A stretch of 64,000 bases of DNA from Entoloma clypeatum (Eukaryota > Basidiomycota > Agaricomycetes > Agaricales > Entolomataceae). The stretch lies in the NCBI GenBank assembly GCA_963565915.1, contig OY751489.1, positions 1,674,001 to 1,738,000 of the forward strand, read 5' to 3'. Under the pieces are notes generated by a model that worked only from the letters and a program-made list of their open reading frames with translations, searched no databases and had not been told where the DNA came from. Below, in pieces: positions 1 through 16,200 of the stretch; position 1 is the first letter of the stretch; the number at the start of each line of letters is the position of its first letter. Position numbers and translations under genes: made by a program.

Positions 1-2
1 CG

Positions 3-50
3 GAGAACCCGAATGACTCTGCTCCAAATATCAACGAACCCGACATATAA
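3..50 (+). CDS. possible 3' end of an upstream gene (partial)
   Basis: From base 3 one frame reads a hydrophilic tail, ENPNDSAPNINEPDI, and ends in TAA at 48-50. The Asn/Pro/Asp-rich composition looks like a disordered protein C-terminus, and the next gene lies on the other strand ending at 308, so a convergent upstream gene is plausible. Only 15 codons are visible and chance cannot be excluded. No function can be given. Confidence 0.3.
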   Translation, partial: ENPNDSAPNINEPDI

Positions 51-194
51 CCAGCGTATCAAGACAACAACCACGATTTCCTTGCCAAATTACACGAGTC
101 TTTCGAAAGCCTTATATTTGTATACACTATTCCGTTTGGCGAAGATCGAACTACACAGATCAAGAAATGGGTATAATAATTAAGATAGCTCATC

Positions 195-218
195 AGAGAG
201 AGAGAGCGAGAGAGAGGG
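195..218. repeat. GA-rich simple repeat
   Basis: A run of GA dinucleotides with one interruption lies between the possible upstream gene tail and the end of the Kelch-BTB gene. It is probably in 3' untranslated sequence. Nothing else is seen in 51-307. Confidence 0.8.
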
Positions 219-307
219 ATAGTAGTGGAAGATCAGTAAAATGAAATCAAGCATAAACAGAGTGAAAGGAACGATATCGTACAGCGTTCAAAGCCAACAA
301 GTACATA

Positions 308-3300
308 TTAGAAAGCCCGTCCTGCCACCAAGGGCCTCAACGGTGATATTTGCAACTCACGCTGCGCCTTTTCTATGCGCATCTGCTCTCTCTTCGCCTT
401 TGCTTCTTCCTTTTTCAACCGTCTCTCTTCTCGTTCCTCTTCGCTAAACATCTTGTCGTCGCTGAATTTTCTAAATAACCGCGCAAACGCTGGCGGTGTC
501 CGTGGCGATGACGACGACGTTTTCGAGGAAACCAACGACAGCTGAGAGAGCACCGCGGGGGGAGGCGGTGGCGGCAGCGGGTCGACCGTCAGATGGTAAT
601 GCACCCCTTCGGTCTCGCGCGCCACCACCTGGGTGTATTCCGGAGATACGGGGTCGACATGGATCCAGCGAATATCAGATTTCTTTTGCGGCCAAGCATG
701 CACACGCGTTTGCCTGTATAGCTCTTTCTCGGGGAGCGGGGGAGAAAACGGATCGTTATCCAGATGATCATGGTCGTCATCGTGGTGTTGGTGGTGGTGA
801 TGCAACGAAACGTGGCGATCGTCGACGCTCATGCGCCGTTCGTCGATGATGGAAAGTAGATGATCCGGAGACGGGAGTTCTGCGAACGAGATGGTGGGTG
901 TCGTGGGGCCCGCCGAGTTGAAACGGCCTGTCGAGACGGAGTTTAGAGAGGGCGTCAATCCCGGCATGGAGTCGGTCGAGATGCGCGGGCGGCGGGAGCG
1001 GGTGACAGGCGGGAGCTGCAGATGGAACTCGGCGGATGAGTCGGAGAAGTAGTGGTTGTGGTGGTGGTGATGGTGGAAGTGGTGGATGGAATCAGAGGAA
1101 GAGCTGGCTGTGAGTGCGATGGGGGTGCTGGTGCTGGTGCTGGGCAGGGAATGGGACTTGCGGGTTGTGAAAAGAGGGTTGGGGTCCAGAGGGTCTTCGC
1201 CAAAGGTAGTTGTGTAAGGGCTGGGACTGTCCACGGTACGGGTGCCGAGGGCAACGGAAGAGGACATGAAATCCGCCAAGTCGTTGATCTCGCCTTCTGT
1301 GCGGATAGACACTGTGCTCTGTGGGCGGCTGCGGCGCTGGGATCTTCTGCGCACAAGGACAGGAAGGGGTGTTATCTGATCATCTTCAGCACCATCAATC
1401 GAAGTGATGACATTCCTCGTCACTACCGAACATATTATTTCTCAGAGTATAATTCTAAAAGGGCCAGACTTACAATATCCGCTTGTTGAAAACCCAGTGG
1501 GATCACCCATCATACGAAATCGCGCATCAGACGTTCCACGCGGTCTGGCGAACTGCGCTTCGTTACCAGAACCATCACCGCCACCACCACCAGATGGACC
1601 TCCTCCACCGCTAGCGCCCCCAGGCGGCTTACCTCCACCACCATCTCGGTCTACCCTACTCCGAGAAGGCCGTTTTTGCGTATATGACTGGAGAAGGAAA
1701 TATATCAGGGATTGGGTTCAAGAACATCTGTGCGGAAATCTCACCATGACGGTTTTGAGAGCCCGAATCTGGAGACTCCGGCAACTACAAAGTGTGGCCA
1801 CCTCATACACGCCGACAGAGGTCGAGTTGGAGAGGGCGCGATGCATCGCGTGTTTTACAAGCGTTTCTAGATGCTTGATTTTATAATTCGTCGACAGCAC
1901 CAAAAGTTGACTGAGAACTGCCGGGGCGTGTTGCAGCGGGGTAGTCAGAGCCAATGTATAAAAATATTGTAAAAGAGCGAGTGTGATGGGGTATGGTTCT
2001 GACAGGTGAAAAGAACGTGGGGTCAGACGTGGGTCGACGCGCGGGCCTTCAGGAGACGCCGTCCCAGGAAGATCCGGCAGACCGACGTCCATGGCAGAGG
2101 AAGGCAGAGCGTCAGCGGCTTGTTTTGCGTTTGTCAAAAACTTTTTGTATTCTTCCGCAAACCACGGCCATCTGTCCTCGAGGATCCTTCGGGAGCAGGT
2201 CAGGGTGCGGCCGTCATCGCAGACGATGTCAAAGTCGGTGACGATGCCTTCCTCGAGAGCAGACAGCCCGAGCTCCTGCATGGTGATGTCGACTTGCAGT
2301 GGCGGAGGCTGGTATATCCCAAAGGCCTCCAGGTCGACGACGGCGACATGGTCCCAACTGAGAAGACGGCGGTTGTAATCGTCGACGAGATTTGCGTGCT
2401 TGTTGCCAAAGATGATAAACTTGTTGCAATCGGCGTAGAGGCACCCGCGGAACCATGAGCCGCTCTCGACAGCCTTTCCGGGGTCGATGCGCGACCATGT
2501 CATGGTCAGTAGGTCAAGGACCCATATGGAGAAGGATTGGTAACTATGTGCGAGATAGGTGCCGGCAATAATAAGGTGGGTTCCTAGCAAGGCACCAGTG
2601 GGAAAGCGAAGGCCGGGGGGGAACGTTGCCCCAGCCATGGCAGAAGACTTGTCGTGGATGGCAAAGCCAGTCTCAGGAAGAGGTGAAAAGACCTCGAGCT
2701 CCCGTTTGACGTCGGTGAACTGGATGGGGATGATAAGAGCGCTGGGGGATGCAAGAAAAGTAAAGAATTCACATTGTAGTTGCTATAGAGGTAAATATCA
2801 CTGGGATAATCATCAGTAGGTGGAGCTGAGTACGGCAGATGGATCAATGATTCGGCGGGGGTCGGCTCAAGGGCGGATGCGTCTCCACCGGGCCCGAACC
2901 TTTGACCGGGTGGACCGATGGAGAATGAAGGTGGGAAGTTGCGTCTCTCTTCTTGGGGTAGTCGGACGGTGGTGTTTGATGAGACGGCAACACTGCGATA
3001 GGTGCCGCAGTGGCGGGGATAATCGCGGCGCTGGACCCAAGCGCGACGGACGAGATCGTAGATGCAGATGTCGTCGAGCCATGTGTTATTAAAGTCTTGT
3101 CCGCCGATAATAAAAAGGCGGTGGGCGGTGACAGAGGACAAGTGAGCGTAACGGGGGCGGGGAACGAGGGGGTCGGATGTTGACGATGGCGGCGACGGTG
3201 GAAGCCAGCGTCCTGTGGGGATGTCGAAGATGCGGACGTCGCTGAGGACGCAGAGTTCGTCTGGGTTGATGGAGTCTGGTTGGTTGCTCATGCCGCCGAA

Positions 3301-3727
3301 AATGATAAGTTGGTTTCCCCCTGCGGATGGGTTTGAGCATATTCTGCGGTAAAGATTGAAGAAAGAACTCACATGTATCTGCACTGTGAAAGTAACGGGC
3401 CTGTGGGATGTCATCGTCTGGATGGACATGGACCTTTTCCCAGACAAAGGTTTCGAGGTCGAAGAGATACAGGTCGGAGACCATCTTGCGCTCTGCGACT
3501 AAACGACCGCCCTATGAACGGGTTGATAAGGATGGGTTATGGCACCAAAATGAGATGGACTGACGAAAAGATACATCTTCGACCCGACGACGGTGGTTGA
3601 AGCTCCCTGTGGGTGTGTAAATGTTGATTATGGGGTGTGAGGGGGGACGTACGACGAGTTTTGCGGGGACATCGCCCGTTGTCTTCCGGCAGTAAGTGGT
3701 CAGGTCGTAGATAGAATGAAGCATCAC
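308..3727 (-). CDS. Kelch-repeat and BTB domain protein (Ral2-like)
   Basis: A protein of about 1,050 residues from seven or so exons. The first half has Kelch repeats with the usual GG and later Trp spacing, such as YLFGGRLVAERKMVSDLYLF, NQLIIFGGMSN and HRLFIIGGQDFNNTWLDD. A BTB-like region follows (TDFDIVCDDGRTLTCSRRIL). The C-terminal third is disordered, with a Gly/Pro-rich linker, His-rich and poly-Pro stretches and a charged end. Introns were placed by frame: GTACGT and GTCAGT donors flank a 14-codon exon near 3600, and a GTAAGT intron joins the last exon at about 1424. Fungal Kelch-BTB proteins of this layout include S. pombe Ral2, which acts with Ras; orthology is inferred. The start at 3727 could be preceded by another small exon. 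The gene is divergent from the B6 oxidase 136 bases away. Confidence 0.85.
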
Positions 3728-3863
3728 TGCCGGAGTCGATGAACGACGGTGAGATGGAGGTTAGCGGTAAGTAAAATCACACACATATGTTATTATGTAG
3801 TCTATACTTTAACATGCTTCGCATCCTCCACCTCCGTCGGATCTCTCCATCCATCCTTCATCC

Positions 3864-4613
3864 ATGGACCTCGAACTTTCTCAGTCCCCCACCCAACTCA
3901 AGGTTCTCCCCCACCGCCAGTACATCACCGCCGACCATCTCTCTCCTCTCACCGTCGCCCCAAACCCCCTCGACCAGTTCCGTACCTGGTTCAAGGATGC
4001 CGTCCAGAGCGACCATGTCCTAGAACCCGAAGCCGTCTCGCTTGCAACAGCCACTCCCAACGCCATCCCCTCCGTCCGCATGGTCCTCTTCAAGCAGCTC
4101 GATACCCGCGGCTTCGTCTTCTTCACGAACTACACCTCCAGAAAATCCCACGAGCTCCTCGCCAACCCCTATGCAGCTCTCGCCTTTTACTGGCGTGAGG
4201 TTCATCGCTCAGTCAGGATAGTTGGCAGGGTCGAGAAGATCACGGAACAGGAGAGCGGCGACTATTTCCACAGCAGGCCCTTGGGGAGCAAGCTCGGAGC
4301 ATGGGCGAGTAGACAGAGCACCATCGTCGGAGAGGACGATGTTCGCGATCGATTGCACAAGCTCGAACAGCAGTTTGGGGTACAAAGTGGAGATCCTTAC
4401 GAGGTCCCTCTCCCCGAATTCTGGGGTGGTTGGAGGGTTATCCCACAGTACGTCTTCCGTGTTCCGTCTTTCTCCGTCCTCAACTTTGCCACTAGCGAAA
4501 TCGAGTTTTGGAGCGGGAAGCCCTCTCGACTGCACGACCGTGTTCGCTATCTCCGTATAGAAGGCTCTTCGGACGACGATCCTCAGTGGAAGATCGACAG
4601 ACTTGCTCCATAA
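3864..4613 (+). CDS. PDX3: pyridoxamine/pyridoxine 5'-phosphate oxidase
   Basis: FMN enzyme that oxidises pyridoxine or pyridoxamine 5'-phosphate to pyridoxal 5'-phosphate, the last step of vitamin B6 salvage. The product has the full family layout: the entry segment PLDQFRTWFKDAV, the FMN-binding strands around SVRMVLFKQLDTRGFVFFTN and SRKSHELLANPYAALAFYW, the loop GSKLGAWASRQS, and the C-terminal substrate and FMN signature FWSGKPSRLHDRVRY. A 48-base intron (4448-4495, GTACGT to CTAG) restores the family sequence VIPHEIEFW. Because the intron is a multiple of three with no stop, the whole locus is also one open frame; unspliced it would add 16 residues before the substrate-binding segment. 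The spliced length is 233 residues, normal for the fungal enzyme. Divergent from the Kelch gene. Confidence 0.95.
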   Translation: MDLELSQSPTQLKVLPHRQYITADHLSPLTVAPNPLDQFRTWFKDAVQSDHVLEPEAVSLATATPNAIPSVRMVLFKQLDTRGFVFFTNYTSRKSHELLANPYAALAFYWREVHRSVRIVGRVEKITEQESGDYFHSRPLGSKLGAWASRQSTIVGEDDVRDRLHKLEQQFGVQSGDPYEVPLPEFWGGWRVIPQYVFRVPSFSVLNFATSEIEFWSGKPSRLHDRVRYLRIEGSSDDDPQWKIDRLAP

Positions 4614-4849
4614 TAATACCATAAAGTATGTACATGGTATAGAGACATCTGACACAATGAAATGTAGAGGTTTACCACATCCTCCGGAGATCGCCATCGC
4701 AGTACAGGGGAATCCTCCAACCAGTTTTTGTCATCTTTCCGCTTCCCCTCTCAACGAGCCTTTGATTTCAAAGAAACATTTTACTCGTGCTTGGTGGAGC
4801 CTTGGACAACGAGGAAGACGACTCGTTTACACATACTATTGGAGCTGCA

Positions 4850-5585
4850 ATGGCGTCTGACATCTCCCGTCCGAGCTCAGCAACCATGAAAACCTCCAAC
4901 CCTCCACCCCCAAGGTAAGCTTAGCATCGCAGGTTGACAGTTCGACTCAAAACACCGTCTCACAGGCATCAGTGCTATCCTCCCACCACTGGAGACAGGG
5001 GCATAAATCGACCAGACGGTGGGAAATTGCACTGAAGTTAGCTGGGGAATGTCGTGCCAAATTCGATGAAGCAGTTCGTGAGGTCCAAAATATGGAAGAA
5101 AAGTCCAACGAAGGCCTGGAATTGCTGTCTCAGAGGTGAATCTACGCCTTCGTGCTTTGGTAGACCGGAGGCACTCATCATATTCTGCCATCACCATTGG
5201 CATTCGTTCTGTTCCCCGTTTCTCTGCATTCACAGGCACAATGGACTTGCCAACCTCAACTGACCTGCAGAACCTGGCTCGCAAGATTACGACAGAACGA
5301 TATCAGGTATTATCAAAGAAGTACAAAGACTTATACGATGACGACCAGGACGTATTCTGATTATTTGCCCCGCATCGCTCACTGACTTGAAACACCTTTG
5401 TAAAACACCGACGGGACACCTTTTCCGACGCACTGTTTGTTCCTGACCGAGAGCGAGGGCGGGCGGTAGATAAATACCTCTCGTTTCTGGACAGGGCACA
5501 CCCTTTGCAACTGCACAACCACATTCGTCATCTGCATAGAAAATCTCTTCGGATGAGCACTGGAGAATGGGCAGACTTTCCATAA
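4850..5585 (+). CDS. hypothetical coiled-coil protein (tentative spliced model)
   Basis: Not recognised. Four coding-like pieces can be joined by GT-AG introns: MASDISRPSSATMKTSNPPP (exon from 4850), a helical charged exon (4995-5135, including RRWEIALKLAGECRAKFDEA), a third exon from about 5171 to 5351 (DLQNLARKITTERYQVLSKK), and a last exon from 5454 (AVDKYLSFLDRAHPLQLHNH) ending in TAA at 5583-5585. The composition is helical and charged, as in coiled coils. One intron would be only 35 bases and one acceptor is weak, so the model is uncertain. The gene would converge on the aldolase-like gene that ends at about 5646. Confidence 0.4.
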
Positions 5586-5645
5586 TATCGCATCGAGACG
5601 AGATAGAGCCGCATAATATGAAATGCAAACAGAAATGCATCTTCG

Positions 5646-6987
5646 TCACCAAGCCAAAGAACCCCACCCAACCTTTGAGACGCTTGTACACCATTCCGGT
5701 TCTCCTTGGGACCAGTTTTCAAAGGCTTGATTTTTCTCTTCGTCAAGGCCCATCACCGAGAGCTGCGGCGCACCACTTGGAATGCGCGTCCAGGAGAGAA
5801 GCTCAGGGCGGGAGGCGAGGCAACGGCGAAGACTGTAATGAGAGGTTGATGAGCATATTTACTGCGGCGAGATGCGACTGGGGCTTCCAGGCCTCCTGTA
5901 TATGGAGCACATTGAAGAGTTATCCCGGCAATGTAGTCGCTGATCTATGGAAAATAAAGCCTTAAAACAGCACACCAGGGGCTGCGACAGGGACTGAACG
6001 TGCAATGAGAGCCGTCGCCAGCGCAATCTCATCCGAGGTCACACTGGCATGGGAAGGGTGCACAAAATTCCGGGTCGAGGAAACAAGGACTTGAGCAGGA
6101 ATACTAAAGACCCGTATTAGAAACAGCAACGGCCAAGTATCGAGAAAGGGCGGACAAAAGACAGGGATCCTTACCTTTCAATAACACTCCATGAGCCACA
6201 CCCCGCGCATAAACCATCTCGATCGCCCTCTGATGCAGCTCCGCGCTTCTCGCCAAATCCGCATAGCCCGGGAAGTGGACCTCAATACCAAGACCGGGAC
6301 CAACCCCTCCTCCTGGCTCACCGACACGTACTGCGCCACCGTCTCGGCCTGGTTCTGCAGCGCCGCCCGCGATGGCAGCCTGCCGCCGACGTCGGGTTGC
6401 TTCGCGGTGCTTTTGTTGGAAGCTCGTGCACCCGATGGGGACGCACCATTTGGAGAAGCGGGCGCCGGCGATGCGGGCCGCTTGGAGCCGGGGGAGGTCC
6501 TTCGAGTTCCTGCAGAGTCCCGGCGCGACGAATTCATAGAGAGGTCGGGCCTTGCCGTCCGGGCGTGGACGGCGGGAACGATATCTTTGACAGTGAGGAT
6601 GGGGACGAGGTTGAAGTGGAGGAGGGCTTCTGAATGGAGGACGACGTCGGAGATGCATTCTATTTTCATGAGTTGAACATCTGTGAGGGGTTACTGGTCT
6701 GTGCAGCGAACCGTATGAGAGGGACTCTTAATCGGACGCTCTCTACGTTATACCCTTGGTGTGAACAGAAGCCGCATCGTGAAGGCAGCTTCGATGACCT
6801 CGCCGCTGTTGCAGATGCCCTTTCCACGCAGGTGCACGAGTGAACGAGCCGTGGTGATGAGCTCATCCGCGACGGACGGGTAATGGTAAGGGTAGACTAA
6901 GACGGCCGGTCGAGGCGTCTCTTCTGATGGCGGTTCATGCGTAGAGAAGATAGTATCTGGCGCACTTTTGATGTTCAGGTGGGCCAT
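5646..6987 (-). pseudogene. class I fructose-bisphosphate aldolase-like gene, broken
   Basis: The pieces follow the class I aldolase order: ELITTARSLVHLRGKGICNS matches the usual start around APGKGILAADES, then MRLLFT, VVLHSEALLHFN, DGKARPLYEF, AARIAGARFSKW, RAALQNQAETVAQYVSVSQ, EEGLVPVL, AELHQRAIEMVYARGVAHGV, SDEIALATALIARSVPVAAP and LSFSPGRAF. Joining them needs at least two frame changes that no intron explains, between VVLHSEALLHF and DGKARPL and between EEGLVPV and IEVHFPG, and no phase-matched splice joins the first exon to the second. Residues expected at the active site also differ: the Asp of GKGILAADES, the Lys after the FSKW segment, and the Schiff-base Lys motif LLKPNMV. I infer a pseudogene or a very diverged pseudoenzyme. 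Assembly errors are the main alternative. The downstream end is uncertain. Confidence 0.6.
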
Positions 6988-7294
6988 AGTTGTTGGTTGA
7001 GGTTCGCTGCTTCGATGTTAAATTACACTGCTTTTGAAGAAAGGAAGATTTGAATGTCTGGAAAGCTCCACTGTTTCCAATTCGCACGTATCTAAACAGA
7101 CAGACACCGGTTCCAACGTGTTACGCACTCTCCAAATCCTCCTTCGCTTCGATGCAGGAATGGTGAGAATGCGTTTACACTGCCGTTGTTCCTTGATAGC
7201 GGTCCAGGCCAATCTCGAAAGGGAATCGAATGTAAACCCGAATCCTCCTGGGTGTGCAGGCCATGCAAGGGATCGTTGTACCAGCGGGTTCCAT
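6988..7294. other. intergenic, no gene seen
   Basis: Sequence between the start of the aldolase-like gene and the 3' end of the small membrane-protein gene. Overlapping open frames on both strands here show no recognisable domain and look like chance. Confidence 0.5.
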
Positions 7295-7702
7295 TCAAGG
7301 CCCTTTCGACGACGTGGTCGAATCGACCTCTACAATCTTCTTCTCGTCCGGAGAAAGCGTGAGAAACACAGCCTTTTGTCTGTCCAACCATGCTCGCGCC
7401 TGAGAGGGGAAAAGCAAGTGAGAAAGACGAGGTGGATATGGAGAAGACAAGGAAAACAACTGACTGGCCGAAAGACGTGATCTCGCTCTCCAAAATCATA
7501 AATGAATGTGCCATAGAATGCAGCATCTATGTGAAAAGAAAGGACCTGAGTTTCTAGGGGGGCATATATAAGAGAATCAAATGATTTGCATACATGGTAT
7601 GAGTGTCCATGAGAGAACTCGCGTCAGGGTATAGAACCAGGATGGACGAAAATCCGCTCCGTCGCCTGGCCGGGGGAGCTTGTGGACTTTTGTGGTCGAC
7701 AT
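7295..7702 (-). CDS. small single-pass membrane protein, unknown function
   Basis: Three exons (7702-7594, 7526-7465, 7399-7295) with matching phases and good splice signals give a 91-residue protein. It starts MSTTKVHKLPRPGDGADF, has one hydrophobic stretch near residues 23-44 (RVLSWTLIPYAAFYGTFIYD), and ends with a charged tail containing RAWLDRQKAVFLTLSPDEKK. The topology suggests a tail facing the cytosol or an organelle matrix. I do not recognise the family. The clean exon structure and conserved-looking hydrophobic and charged blocks argue that it is real. It is divergent from the coiled-coil gene that starts at 7799, with 96 bases between the start codons. Confidence 0.6.
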
Positions 7703-7798
7703 CGACCTGGAAACCAATAGACTTGGTCTGGTGCCGACTCTGAATGACCTGAATAGCATCGAGAGTCAAGGTTGTCTGTTTACACCTGTGTCTTCCCG

Positions 7799-8410
7799 AT
7801 GGCTGATGATTTCGGATTCCGCGGCCGCTGTCACTCATCCACTCACCACGAGGTAAGTCGAAACTGTGGTATCTTGAACTCAAAATAGATGTTCTGGAGT
7901 TCTGGAGCATGTACAGTCAGGTCATGGAAGAGCGACTGCGAAATTTGCAGCACCTGATGCAGGAGCGGCGAGACACCTGCATGCATCTGCAGGCCCAAGA
8001 TCACCAAAACATGGTAGATGGCGAAGAAAGATCGCGACAGAAAAGCGAGAGACTGGATAGCCTGATCGGTGATGTGCAGCAGATAGCCAGTGATGTACGC
8101 GACCTTCGTGAATCCTATACATCGCCATCATCAGCCATAGGCAAGTCATCTACTAATCCCAGGTCCCTCTGCGCCTGAACGAGGCTGAAGACATTCGTAC
8201 TAGCAATTCATACCAGAGTGCTCATGGAGAGTGTTAAGGCAAGCTATCAAGAACAGTTGGATGAGCTGTTGGCCTTCGCAGAAGGTAGGTTAATGGCTTA
8301 GACTCGAATATTCAAACCGATTTGTTGATCTAGGATGTTCCGAGGGCCATCGACGATATCACACTGAGGTATTGAGGGAAATAAACACAGCTAGAGATGC
8401 GAGGCAGTAA
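7799..8410 (+). CDS. coiled-coil protein, unknown function
   Basis: Exons joined by frame give about 155 residues: MADDFGFRGRCHSSTHHE, a long helical region (MEERLRNLQHLMQERRDTCM, then SERLDSLIGDVQQIASDVRD), a second helix (MESVKASYQEQLDELLAFAE) and the end RYHTEVLREINTARDARQ. Regular hydrophobic spacing predicts coiled coil throughout. The intron after SPSSAI appears to use a GC donor (GCAAGT). The family is not recognised; small coiled-coil proteins of this kind are often kinetochore, spindle-pole or vesicle-tether subunits, but nothing here shows which. Confidence 0.5.
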
Positions 8411-8656
8411 CAGAGGCAGCTGGTGGCTTTGAAGTATCGGCATGGCGTGGAGGATTTTTTGGTTGCTTCTATAAGTGAACTTAACGAAGATATCATCTAT
8501 GACCCCCAATGCTTTGCCTTCCAATTGATTTGAAGGAAGTTACTTAGTTCGCGTCGCGAAAATGTCATGTGACTCACGATCTTCAACACGTGAGAAACTA
8601 CGAGTGGGTATCTTTTACACAACATGGAACTTCAAGATACAGCTTCTTGATTCACG

Positions 8657-12998
<4,342 letters not shown>

Positions 12999-13213
12999 TG
13001 CATGGGAATTTGAAGGGGGATGGTTAGTGGATGACAATACTTCATGCCTCGACTCGGCCGCTCTCGGGACAGCTACAGTATTCGCCACCGGCAACCTGCA
13101 CGGAGCTTATGCTCATGTTCAAAGAGATAACGTCTGGCGCCGCGTTATATTAATTGCTATTCGTTGCGCCATAGCTAGACGATATTATGGACCAGAAGGG
13201 TGTTGCGTGAGGA

Positions 13214-16200
13214 TCACGCCAACTTTTGTCTATTGCTGGCTGAACCCGGGGTATTATCCGGAGGTCTCTGAGGCAAGTTAAAAGGTATCAAACCACGATA
13301 GGCGGAGCTAAGTCTTACCTTCTTATTCGATTTTGGGATGAATATATTCGGCTGCTTTGGCCGTTTCGCGGGAGGCATCCGAGGTTTGGCAGAGCCCTCC
13401 TGAGCTTGAGCCGGAGAGTCGTCACTTTCAGCGGGTCGTTTTATGCCCAACGTACGGGAAACATCCTCAACAATGTCCCCACTGATAAGCCTTGAAAGTC
13501 CACCATCACCGTCAGGTGGCGGCTTTGATGGCGCAACCGCCTGTGACAGAGGCTTGAAATCACGCGGCGTTACCAAGTCTTCAGGTATGGCAGGTATGGG
13601 TAACGTTGGTACGACAGAAAGAGCCTTCGTTCGTACAGGAGTTGGGGCTGGTGGGTTGGATGTTGACGCTGCCATCGGACTTGTGAAATACGCGACATCG
13701 GTCTGAAGTAAATCGTTAACAGTGCTGAAGTGAAAGGTCGTGGTTATAACTCTCACTTTCAGTAATGCAGACCTAGACCGGGCATCAGCAACAATGTCTT
13801 TCCACGTGTTATCACTCCTTTCAAGGGTCGGGGCATTCCCGAGGATGAACAATGACGATTTTGCGCGAGTGAGGGCAACATTCATCCGTCGGTAGTCTGA
13901 GCAGAATCAAGTGAAGGTGCAGATAGGTGTGCATGATCAGATTAAAGCTTACCAGACAGAAACCCCACAGATTGCAGGCCAGGGCCTGATCGAACACAGG
14001 AAAGGATAATGACATCCTTTTCCTGTCCCTGAAATCCATCCACTGTGTTGAAGTCCACGGTATCTACAATTTGCGGGCCAAAACGCTGTTGAAATTGTCG
14101 GCGTAATTCCACGATCTGCGCCTTATACATTGATACAATGCCGATACGATAGTTGAAGTCGATAGACCGGAACTCTTGGACGAGTCGCGAGTATAAAGCT
14201 ACCGCAACTCGACACTCTGCCACATTCTTCAAGCTCGATCGGCCGCCTGATTCTTCCAACCCCTGGTGTACGTTGAAAAACCGATATGTTCCAAACTTCG
14301 GATGAGAGTGCCATGGCTGTGTCGTTTTGACATCCATTGATGGCCCATCCTGCAGCCGTCCCTGATAGAAAACTCGACTCGGAAGGCAGCTAATTTCAGG
14401 ATGCATACGATATTGTATGCTGAGAGCCGCATGAGTTCTATCTCAAGCTCAGCTCGAACACCTTACCTCAAGAGATGGACTGTATCCGGCTGGTGCTTCT
14501 GGAGACGGACAAAGAGTGATTCGTTGTAACGATAGCGACAAGCCTACCATGAAAATGCGTCAGTAGTTTACAAATGCGATGAACCAAAAAGAACCCTACC
14601 TCTTGTGATATAACTGTCGGTGGTAGTTGTTGAGGATCTCCAACCATCACACAACGGGCCGTTCGATATTTCAGAGGTATCAGTGAACTGAGTTCAATGG
14701 CCTGCGCTGCTTCATCGATAATTACCATCGCGAACTCAAAACGACCAAGCAATTCGAGGGCGGCTCCTGATAGCGTCGTGCAGATGACATCGGCTTCTTG
14801 CAGTACGTCCAATTTGAATGTCCTACGTTTGGCATCGAGGTCGCGCATGCGGGATTGATTCTGATCCCGTTTATGATTCAGTTCCCTGACCATCGCTGTC
14901 TGGCGAGCACGAAGCTGCGAAATATCGTCACTCAGGGCCTGTTTACGCGCAGCGTTATCATGAAAATTCTCCTTTTCCTGCTCTTTCTGCATTCTTGACT
15001 GCTTAAGCGACTCAATTCCACTTTGCAGAGCCAAAATGTCCTTCGAGGCGTCTAGCGGTCTCCCGGAGTTTGTTTGATCCTTTTCAATTTTTGCCTCCAC
15101 CAAATTGTCGAGACAAATTTCTTGAACGCTGGCATTCATCGAATTTTTTGCGCCGATGCGGACCACCTTGATAGATCCAGGTTTCTTCGGACCAAAACTC
15201 CCGGTGTGCACGCGAGCAGCTATCTCGTCAATGGCTGCATTACTTGGCGCACATAAAAGGATCTTCTGTGATGTATTGATCCCAGCCGATGTTACGTCGG
15301 TGGCGAAATTTGAACGTGTCAAGGAAGAAGCGACAAGACTGCAGATCGTTGACGTTTTCCCTGTACCTGGTGGACTGAAGAACCTTGAAGTTCAGCATTT
15401 ATCACACAGGTGCCACGTAATACCCACCCTTGAATGAGAACGAAACCCTCAGAACGAAGGGCACCCAATATCGCCTTTGCCTGTGGTTCATTCACACGAT
15501 AGGTTGCCATTGTCTCTCGGATATCCTTCGGTTCAATTTTCGGGACATGAGGGAGACGCGGTCGCATGATGGTTTGGAAGAGATCATAATAGGGCACTGA
15601 TATGAGAGTAGCATATTCGCGCTGGACAGTGGTCAAGCTGATCCGCAGCGAGCCAACCATGATTCAGATCAACGGTTCAGAGAACATAATGGAGGGACGT
15701 ACTTCAAGATCTTGGAAAGGTCCCACGCAGTGTTTATCTGAAGGCCAGGGTCATTCTTGGCCAAGCAACGCAAAACAGCCTGTGTTCCTTGCTGCGGACC
15801 ATGAGGCGTTGATTTGAAACTTGTCGCTTTCGCCAGTATGTTTTTCTTGGTGCCAAGGTGTTTGAGAACGATTAGATCTGTGTCAGACAAATACCAGTCT
15901 TTCTTGATACTGCCAGTGAAAGAAACATCAAGATCGAGCCATTGGTCAGAAAATTGGCGCGCAGTGATTTTGCACTCAAGGATATCCTGAGTCTCTTCTT
16001 TCGCCTGTGCTATATGTGCCCACAAATCCAACAGAAGCAAAGGTTCCCAAACCTTCTTATACTCCGCGTAATCGATGAAGGTATCTGGCACTCGCAAAAG
16101 CTCCATTCTATCGCCTGGAGGATGAGGGCCAGCGTGGTCAAAATTCCACGACAATACCGCCGTAAAAAGCCCAGAAATGTCAGGATTGAGACGATAAGTA

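Noticed and set aside
1052..1489. Plus-strand frame opposite the Kelch-BTB gene
   Set aside because: Its Val/Gly/Met-rich sequence is the antisense of the His-rich region of the real gene.
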